Assembly (NCBI GenBank): GCA_044343935.1
Contig: JBIJDU010000010.1
Coordinates: 1-55,370, forward strand
Length of the DNA stretch: 55,370 nucleotides
Reading direction: 5' to 3'
Source of the DNA: AcAMD-5 sp044343935
GTDB taxonomy: Bacteria > Actinomycetota > Actinomycetes > S36-B12 > UBA5976
The notes under the pieces were generated by a model. It saw only the letters and a list, made by a program, of their open reading frames with translations, was not told the DNA's origin and did no database searches. The translations under genes were made by a program, and so were the position numbers. Of this stretch, positions 50,863 to 55,370 are shown piece by piece; position 1 is the stretch's first letter; each line of letters begins with the position of its first letter.

Positions 50863-51377
50863 TGCTCGCGGCGATTGAAACTAAGCTATTCAAACGTACT
50901 TTTTGGGTGATTACCGCTGGGGCTAACTCAAATTTGACCATAATTCGAAGTGGATTTGGCAGATTAAATATTTTAATTGCAGATATGGCTGCCGATGTTT
51001 TAGTTCGACCTAACTCCGTAATTCAAAATGCTGTTTTAGCTTATCAGAATCAAAATTTTGAACCGATAACTAATTTTGAATTAGTGCAACCAGGATCGGA
51101 ATTTGCTAGTCGAGTTTGGCGAGAGATATCAGCAATTCCAGTTGGTGAGACTATTTCCTATGGCGAGTTAGCTAGCCGCTCGGCAAGTCCCGCTGCGGTT
51201 CGTGCCGTTGGTACTGCTTGTGGCAAAAATAGGATTCCAATTTTCATTCCCTGCCATCGAGTAATTCCAACAACCGGGGGAGTTGGCAAATACGCATATG
51301 GGATAAAACTCAAGGAACAGTTACTTGAGCACGAGCTCGGTAAGCACCGTATTCGGAAATCAGCATTGCGAAAATAA
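50862..51377 (+). CDS. ogt: Methylated-DNA--protein-cysteine methyltransferase
   Basis: 171-residue suicide repair protein removing alkyl groups from O6 of guanine. The active site IPIFIPCHRVIPTTG with the PCHRV acceptor Cys is clear, as is the DNA-binding helix AVRAVGTACGKN. The N-terminal domain is degenerate, as often seen. Coupled to aroG by a one-base overlap. Its last 68 bases are antisense to the end of the EamA gene. Confidence 0.93.
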   Translation: MLAAIETKLFKRTFWVITAGANSNLTIIRSGFGRLNILIADMAADVLVRPNSVIQNAVLAYQNQNFEPITNFELVQPGSEFASRVWREISAIPVGETISYGELASRSASPAAVRAVGTACGKNRIPIFIPCHRVIPTTGGVGKYAYGIKLKEQLLEHELGKHRIRKSALRK

Positions 51378-52191
51378 TTAATCCACCTCCAATTGCAATT
51401 GGAGGTGTTATGACATCAGCCACGATAATTACTGAAAAAACAGCTCCCCATACTGGTTCTAGCGTGAACATAATTGCAGCTCTTACAGCTGAAACTTGCG
51501 CTTGTCCCCACGTTTGCAACAGTAATGCCAATGCCCCAGCGCCAGCTCCAAGATAAACAAGTTCATCCCAAAGTTGCGAGGGTGGAAATTGCAACGTACC
51601 TAGTATTAATGAAAGTACAAATGACATTGCAGCTACAACTGCCATCTGCATTATGGTCATTGCCCAGGCGATCTCGGGTCGCCCCCATCTGCTTAAAAAT
51701 GTGATCTGCAAACTCCACATGAGTGCAGTTACCAGCGTAATGCTTTCGCCAAATCCCAATCCAACTCCGCGTAACGTCATTACGGCAAGGCCAAACACCG
51801 CAACCAAAATTGCGGCCCAAGTTAATCCTCTAATTCGCTCTCGAAACAGTAAGGCGCCAACCAATGGGGTAAAGACGACAAACATGCCGGCGATAAATCC
51901 TGATGCCGTAGCAGTGGTGTACTGCAGGCCCCAACTCTGCAGCAAATAGCCACTACCAAGGAAAAAACCGATAAAAATTGAGTGTTTTCGATCAATAGGG
52001 TTTAACTCAAAGATAGCTTTGGGTTTAAGTAAAAGCAGAATCATGACGGCGATAAGCGAACGAAATAGCATCCCTGAAACCAAATCCATCTGGGTCACCA
52101 CAACTTGGGTGATGGCAAATGAGCTACCCCAGAGCGCAGTAGCAATTAGTAGCGCAATTGTGGCAAGTATCGGATGCATTTTGGTGGCCAC
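51310..52191 (-). CDS. EamA/DMT-family transporter
   Basis: 293-residue permease with about ten helices in two EamA repeats (LIATALWGSSFAITQVVV; ALMWSLQITFLSRWG starting the second). Family members export amino acids or metabolites; the substrate is unknown. The GTG start has TAGGCT exactly six bases upstream and no Shine-Dalgarno. That hexamer overlaps the mirror -10 element for the TPP riboswitch transcript on the other strand. The 3' end overlaps ogt by 68 bases. Confidence 0.88.
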   Translation of the reverse strand: MATKMHPILATIALLIATALWGSSFAITQVVVTQMDLVSGMLFRSLIAVMILLLLKPKAIFELNPIDRKHSIFIGFFLGSGYLLQSWGLQYTTATASGFIAGMFVVFTPLVGALLFRERIRGLTWAAILVAVFGLAVMTLRGVGLGFGESITLVTALMWSLQITFLSRWGRPEIAWAMTIMQMAVVAAMSFVLSLILGTLQFPPSQLWDELVYLGAGAGALALLLQTWGQAQVSAVRAAIMFTLEPVWGAVFSVIIVADVITPPIAIGGGLIIFAMLISEYGAYRARAQVTVP

Positions 52192-52196
52192 CGCGG

Positions 52197-52203
52197 TAGC
52201 CTA
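52197..52203. promoter_or_regulatory. Shared bidirectional -10 element TAGCCTA
   Basis: On the plus strand TAGCCT (52197-52202) would start RNA near 52209, right at the head of the TPP aptamer. On the minus strand TAGGCT (52203-52198) lies six bases before the EamA GTG. The core reads TANNNTA on both strands, so one melted segment could serve both directions. Confidence 0.5.
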
Positions 52204-52210
52204 AGCCCAA

Positions 52211-52301
52211 CCACACGGGAGTCCGCTTTATTGCGGGCTGAGAGGGCGAAAAGTTCGCCGACCGTAGGACCAGTCGGGTAATGCCGAATCGGGAGGAGTG
52301 T
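52211..52301 (+). promoter_or_regulatory. Thiamine pyrophosphate (TPP) riboswitch
   Basis: The THI-box landmarks are in order: ACGGGAGTCC, GCGGGCTGAGAGGGCG, ACCGTAGGACC and GGGTAATGCCG. ACAC (52213-52216) can pair with GTGT (52298-52301) to close P1. The pnuT ribosome site GGGAGG at 52291-52296 is within the 3' end of the aptamer, so TPP binding should hide it and block translation. No terminator lies between it and the gene. Confidence 0.95.
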
Positions 52302-52302
52302 T

Positions 52303-52887
52303 ATGACTGTTCTATTTTCTGCCTGGGGTTATGAAGTAACTTTGTTAGAAATGTTATCTGTGATCGCATCTATTGCAGCGATCTGGCTTGGAATAATTGG
52401 AACTAGATGGGCATGGCCACTATGGATATTGGGCTCAGTGCTTTACGGCTGGTTATTTTTAGAGTTCGATTTACTAGCGTCCGCTGCGCTGCAGTTAGTT
52501 TTTATTGCAGCGGCTATCTGGGGTTGGTTTGGTTGGGGGGCGCAAGGCGCACAACCAAAATTGCTATCGAATCGACATCGTAGCTACTGGCTCGGCTTCG
52601 CTATTGTTGCCTGGGCGGGTCTTAATCCATTACTTAAGGAACTAGGCGCTGTTGCCACTCAATTAGATTCTCTGATATTTGTCGGATCTTTGATTGCCCA
52701 AATATTGATGGTGATGCAACGAGCTGATGCCTGGATCATTTGGATTATGGTAAACATTATTGCAACAATTCACTATGGTCGACAAGAGCTTTACTTTACG
52801 GCCTTGTTCTATGCGGTTTTGGTATTAATGGCAGCACAAGGTTGGGTGCGATGGCTTCGTATGATGAAGTCCAAATCATCGATGTAG
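52303..52887 (+). CDS. pnuT: PnuC-family thiamine transporter PnuT
   Basis: 194-residue membrane protein with about seven helices and PnuC features (WGYEVTLLEMLSVIASIAAIW, YGWLFLEFDLLASAALQLVF, DAWIIWIMVNIIATIHYGRQ). PnuC proteins normally let nicotinamide riboside diffuse in and rely on a kinase to trap it; the TPP riboswitch directly in front assigns this one to thiamine. GGAGG precedes the ATG. It overlaps the next gene, a P-loop kinase, by 37 bases, so the kinase is the likely trapping enzyme. Confidence 0.9.
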   Translation: MTVLFSAWGYEVTLLEMLSVIASIAAIWLGIIGTRWAWPLWILGSVLYGWLFLEFDLLASAALQLVFIAAAIWGWFGWGAQGAQPKLLSNRHRSYWLGFAIVAWAGLNPLLKELGAVATQLDSLIFVGSLIAQILMVMQRADAWIIWIMVNIIATIHYGRQELYFTALFYAVLVLMAAQGWVRWLRMMKSKSSM

Positions 52888-53462
52888 TTCACTTAGCAGC
52901 GCTGGTCACAACCAGACCAGCGCTGTTAGGAGCAACTAAGCTGATAGCAATTGATGGGCCTGCTGGCAGTGGTAAGTCAACGCTAGCAAAGTTACTTGCT
53001 CAGGAATTAGATGCTGCGGTAATCCATATGGATGAGATTTATCATGGCTGGGAAGATGCGTTAACCGCTGCAACTATTGCTCGCATTGATAGTCAAATTT
53101 TAGAACCTCTGATTTCAGGGACTACTGCTAGATATCAAAAATTTGATTGGATTAAATATCAATTTTCCAACTGGGTTGAACTTAAACCAGCCACTTTAAT
53201 CATTGAGGGTGTTGGGGCAGCCGCTAAAGGGATTCACAACTATTCCAGCATGACCATTTGGATTGAAGTTGAGCCAGGCTTAGGTATGCAGCGTGTGTTA
53301 CAGCGAGACGGCAATCAAATTGCAGCACAAATGGCTGATTGGCAGCAGGAAGAAGCATCTTGGCATCAATTGGATGGCACTAAGGCTGCGGCGGAGATAA
53401 TTCTGAGTGGCGATAGCCAGTTGGAATTATCTCAAGGTCAGTATTTCGCCAAAATCAAGTAA
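52851..53462 (+). CDS. Uridine-kinase-like P-loop kinase in thiamine operon
   Basis: 203 residues with Walker A IDGPAGSGKSTLAKLLA near 33-49, an acidic motif VIHMDEIYHGWEDAL and IIEGVGAAAKG, typical of uridine-kinase/phosphoribulokinase-like proteins in actinobacteria that lack a defined substrate. The frame opens earlier in pnuT, but the ATG at 52851 gives the natural N-terminus and a 37-base overlap. Sharing a TPP riboswitch with pnuT suggests it phosphorylates thiamine, giving TMP or TPP. That is inference; a nucleoside kinase is the alternative. Confidence 0.75.
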   Translation: MASYDEVQIIDVVHLAALVTTRPALLGATKLIAIDGPAGSGKSTLAKLLAQELDAAVIHMDEIYHGWEDALTAATIARIDSQILEPLISGTTARYQKFDWIKYQFSNWVELKPATLIIEGVGAAAKGIHNYSSMTIWIEVEPGLGMQRVLQRDGNQIAAQMADWQQEEASWHQLDGTKAAAEIILSGDSQLELSQGQYFAKIK

Positions 53463-53465
53463 ATT
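53460..53465 (+). promoter_or_regulatory. -10 element for leaderless crtYc
   Basis: TAAATT, overlapping the kinase stop codon, then six bases (ACGTAC) and the crtYc ATG at 53472. Confidence 0.55.
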
Positions 53466-53471
53466 ACGTAC

Positions 53472-53804
53472 ATGGAGCTAACCAATTTCGCCTATCTTGG
53501 GGTGCTGCTCTTTATTTTTCTGGGCACAGTTTGGTTGGAGTTTGTCATTGGCGCGCGTGTCCTTCGAAAGCCAATCAGATTATTTTTCTCGGTTCTACCA
53601 GTATTTATCGGCTTGGTCATTTGGGACGTCTATGCGATTCAATCTGGTCATTGGTGGTTTAACGAAAAATTTGTTACTGGCTGGGAAATTGGGATTGTGC
53701 CCATTGAGGAATTGCTTTTCTTCATTATTGTTCCGATCGCAATGATTTACAGCTTTGAGGCAGTGCGAGCTGTCAAACAATGGCGAGTAGGTGATGAAGC
53801 GTGA
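53472..53804 (+). CDS. crtYc: Lycopene cyclase domain protein, first subunit
   Basis: 110-residue membrane protein with three helices and the cyclase motif VPIEELLFFIIVP. In actinobacteria lycopene is cyclised by two such small subunits working as a heterodimer. ATG six bases after TAAATT; overlaps crtYd by four bases (GTGA). Whether the ring is beta or epsilon cannot be told from sequence. Confidence 0.9.
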   Translation: MELTNFAYLGVLLFIFLGTVWLEFVIGARVLRKPIRLFFSVLPVFIGLVIWDVYAIQSGHWWFNEKFVTGWEIGIVPIEELLFFIIVPIAMIYSFEAVRAVKQWRVGDEA

Positions 53805-54196
53805 CCTATACCGAAATTGGAATTCTTGCCGTATCAATTGCAATTTTCCTTGACTTGGTAGTGCTTAGGACGAAAATTCTAACCAAGGCTGTTTGGTGGA
53901 TTGCTTATGCCATTGTTGTGTCATTTCAATTTTTAACTAATGGCGTACTCACTGGATTCGCAATCGTGCAATATGATCCAGAATTTACAATCGGCGATAA
54001 TCTTCATTCCAGCACGCCACCCATGTTTGGCGACGGCCGAATTTTCTTTGCCCCCGCAGAAGATCTGATGTTTGGTTTCTCGCTTTGCTTGAGTTCGGTT
54101 GCGATCTGGATCTACTTAGGAGGCAAAGGTATACAGCGAGATCCAATTAGCAACACCAGTGAAACGATGCGAACTAGGTTCAAATTCTTACGTTAA
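53801..54196 (+). CDS. crtYd: Lycopene cyclase domain protein, second subunit
   Basis: 131 residues, three helices, partner of the preceding subunit. The conserved FFAPAEDLMFGFSLCLSS segment corresponds to PxE(E/D)xxF, and the loop HSSTPPMFGDGRIF is typical. GTG start overlapping crtYc; the 3' end overlaps the convergent crtB gene by four bases. Confidence 0.88.
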   Translation: MTYTEIGILAVSIAIFLDLVVLRTKILTKAVWWIAYAIVVSFQFLTNGVLTGFAIVQYDPEFTIGDNLHSSTPPMFGDGRIFFAPAEDLMFGFSLCLSSVAIWIYLGGKGIQRDPISNTSETMRTRFKFLR

Positions 54197-55098
54197 AAGT
54201 ATTTTCTAGCCTTCAGCCAGGCTTGACCAGCCACTTTTAATCGCCTGTCAAGTCCAACCTTGGCTCGCTTATCAAATACCTGATAGTCAATTTCTTCCAC
54301 CGCATCAACAATGCCACAATAAAGAATTCTTGCCGCATCAATACAAGGCTGGCTAGCGGGGGAGAGAAGTTTAATTCCTGGAATTGCGCTTCTTTCCAAG
54401 TCTCTAACCCTAGCAATCTCGTATTTAAGAAGTTCTTTTACCTTTCTTGTAACTTTTCGCTCTTTAAATTCTTCAACAGTAATGTCAAATTTCGTTAGAT
54501 CCTCGATTGGCAAGTAAATTCTGCCACGCTCTAGATCTTCGCCAACATCCCTAATGAAGTTGGCTAACTGAAACGCAATTCCTAAGTCTTTTGCTGGTTC
54601 ATAAGCATCATCACTTATTGGTTCCAAAATTGGCACCATTTGCAGCCCAATCACAGCAGCAGATCCATAGACGTATTCGTATAGATCGTCATAGGTTGAA
54701 TATTGAGTTACGTTTAGATCCATTTTCATTGATTTTAGAAACGCTTCAAAGTGAGCAATTGGGATTTGCCACCGATTTACGGTGTCTACCAAGGCTGCGG
54801 CAACCGGATCAGCTGAACTGCCTTGTCGCAATTCGTTGAGTACTTGATCGCCCCACGAAGTCAAAGCTTCAGTTTTTTGCTCGATGGTCAATGTGCTTGC
54901 CAGATCATCAACTATTTCATCTGCATATCTTGCAAATCCGTATAACGCATGCACAAATGGTCGCTTTCCCGGCGGAAGGAGTCGAGTTGCTAGAAAATAA
55001 GTTTTGCCATGTTGTGCATTAAGTTTTCGACATAACTGATACGACTTTTGTAGGTTAGGATCAGTAATCCCGGCTGCGACAAGTTCGCGCAAACTCAA
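54193..55098 (-). CDS. crtB: Phytoene synthase
   Basis: 301-residue prenyltransferase joining two geranylgeranyl diphosphates to phytoene. First Asp-rich motif ARYADEIVDDL and second QLANFIRDVGEDLERGRIYLP are clear, with the family's YVYGSAAVIGLQM between. The frame is open 68 codons earlier, but that part overlaps crtI in another phase; a TTG at 55098, five bases after GGAG and one base after the crtI stop, starts the usual N-terminus. Operon crtI-crtB. Confidence 0.92.
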   Translation of the reverse strand: MSLRELVAAGITDPNLQKSYQLCRKLNAQHGKTYFLATRLLPPGKRPFVHALYGFARYADEIVDDLASTLTIEQKTEALTSWGDQVLNELRQGSSADPVAAALVDTVNRWQIPIAHFEAFLKSMKMDLNVTQYSTYDDLYEYVYGSAAVIGLQMVPILEPISDDAYEPAKDLGIAFQLANFIRDVGEDLERGRIYLPIEDLTKFDITVEEFKERKVTRKVKELLKYEIARVRDLERSAIPGIKLLSPASQPCIDAARILYCGIVDAVEEIDYQVFDKRAKVGLDRRLKVAGQAWLKARKYF

Positions 55099-55099
55099 A

Positions 55100-55370
55100 T
55101 TAGCTCCATGCTCGAGATTTGTAGTTTGCGTCTTTGCCGAGAACTCGCTCTGCCGCCAACCGACCCGAGACCAAAACCATTGGCACACCAACGCCAGGAG
55201 TGGTACCAGAGCCAGTAAAGACAATATTTTCGCCGTGAATATTCTTTGGCCGGAATGGACCTGTTTGTAAGAACGTATGCGCGCTTGCGAATGGCGCACC
55301 ACGTTCCATTCCCATATCCGCCCAATCCTGTGGCGTGGTCAATTTCTCAGTGATGATTTCATCACCAAAG
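55100..55370 (-). CDS. crtI: Phytoene desaturase, C-terminal part, 5' end beyond window
   Basis: The last 90 codons of a CrtI-type carotenoid desaturase. TTPQDWADMGMERGAPFASA, FLQTGPFRPKN and the FAD-binding end NIVFTGSGTTPGVGVPMVL with SGRLAAERVLG are diagnostic. It ends one base before crtB. It desaturates phytoene to lycopene, which the crtYc/crtYd cyclase then uses. Confidence 0.92.
   Translation of the reverse strand, partial: FGDEIITEKLTTPQDWADMGMERGAPFASAHTFLQTGPFRPKNIHGENIVFTGSGTTPGVGVPMVLVSGRLAAERVLGKDANYKSRAWS

Noticed and set aside
1..55370. tRNA, rRNA, insertion sequences, prophage or replication origin
   Set aside because: Intergenic spaces are short and fully accounted for; no cloverleaf, transposase, integrase or DnaA-box cluster was recognised by eye.

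Overview
The window is a gene-dense piece of an actinobacterial chromosome with a visibly modest G+C content (mid-40s % by eye, not computed). Diagnostic actinobacterial content includes the cytochrome bcc-aa3 supercomplex genes (ctaC-ctaD-ctaF and ctaE-qcrC-qcrA-qcrB), a PimB-like mannosyltransferase, DUF3043, a DEDDh exonuclease fused to a UvrC-like region, class II DAHP synthase, glpX and split crtYc/crtYd lycopene cyclase genes. The gene order resembles, from memory, the Mycobacterium tuberculosis Rv2178c-Rv2218 region (lipA, lipB, epimerase, sucB/dlaT, pepA, glycerate kinase, HesB, adoK, ctaC, qcr, trpD, exonuclease, pimB', SRPBCC, plsC, aroG). Low G+C, one-base or ATGA gene overlaps, almost no intergenic DNA and carotenoid genes suggest a streamlined planktonic lineage such as freshwater Nanopelagicales (acI-like). 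The lineage is an inference.

Layout. 1-11 kb: lipoate genes lipA (cut by the window edge) and lipB; a divergent MMPL transporter; then a leftward run pepA, lpdA, sucB, a TIGR01777 epimerase, an FAD oxidoreductase and peptidase E. 11-16.1 kb: a leftward B12-riboswitch operon with an SCO2322-like surface protein, EcfT, a fused double EcfA, an S component and a short CobT-like protein. 16.1-21.5 kb: an MFS transporter, aldo/keto reductase, DUF3043, glycerate kinase, ErpA/HesB and an adenosine-kinase-like PfkB protein. 21.5-34 kb: the oxidase genes ctaC-D-F, two PD-(D/E)XK Fe-S nuclease-like genes with an EcsC-like neighbour, a secreted SSI-type protease inhibitor with a UMF1 permease, then ctaE-qcrC-A-B.

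34-43 kb: a receiver-like protein, trpD, the exonuclease, a zinc-ribbon protein, gpsA, glpD, glpK, glpX, a CxxC protein and an L,D-transpeptidase. 43-51 kb: pimB, an SRPBCC protein, a ROK kinase and an orphan sugar-binding lipoprotein in one overlapping run; an esterase; plsC; a C-terminal scrap of a MalG-type permease; tatA-tatC; aroG-ogt. 51-55.4 kb: an EamA exporter, a TPP-riboswitch operon (PnuT plus a P-loop kinase), and carotenoid genes crtYc-crtYd convergent with crtI-crtB.

The genes serve lipoylation and the 2-oxoglutarate dehydrogenase complex, respiration, glycerol-3-phosphate metabolism, envelope lipid synthesis, vitamin B1 and B12 uptake, and carotenoid synthesis. The most striking pattern is regulatory: at 14 transcription starts a TANNNT hexamer lies exactly six bases before the ATG or GTG, as expected of leaderless mRNAs; three of these cases depend on moving a start codon. 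I saw no tRNA, rRNA, insertion sequence, prophage or CRISPR array.
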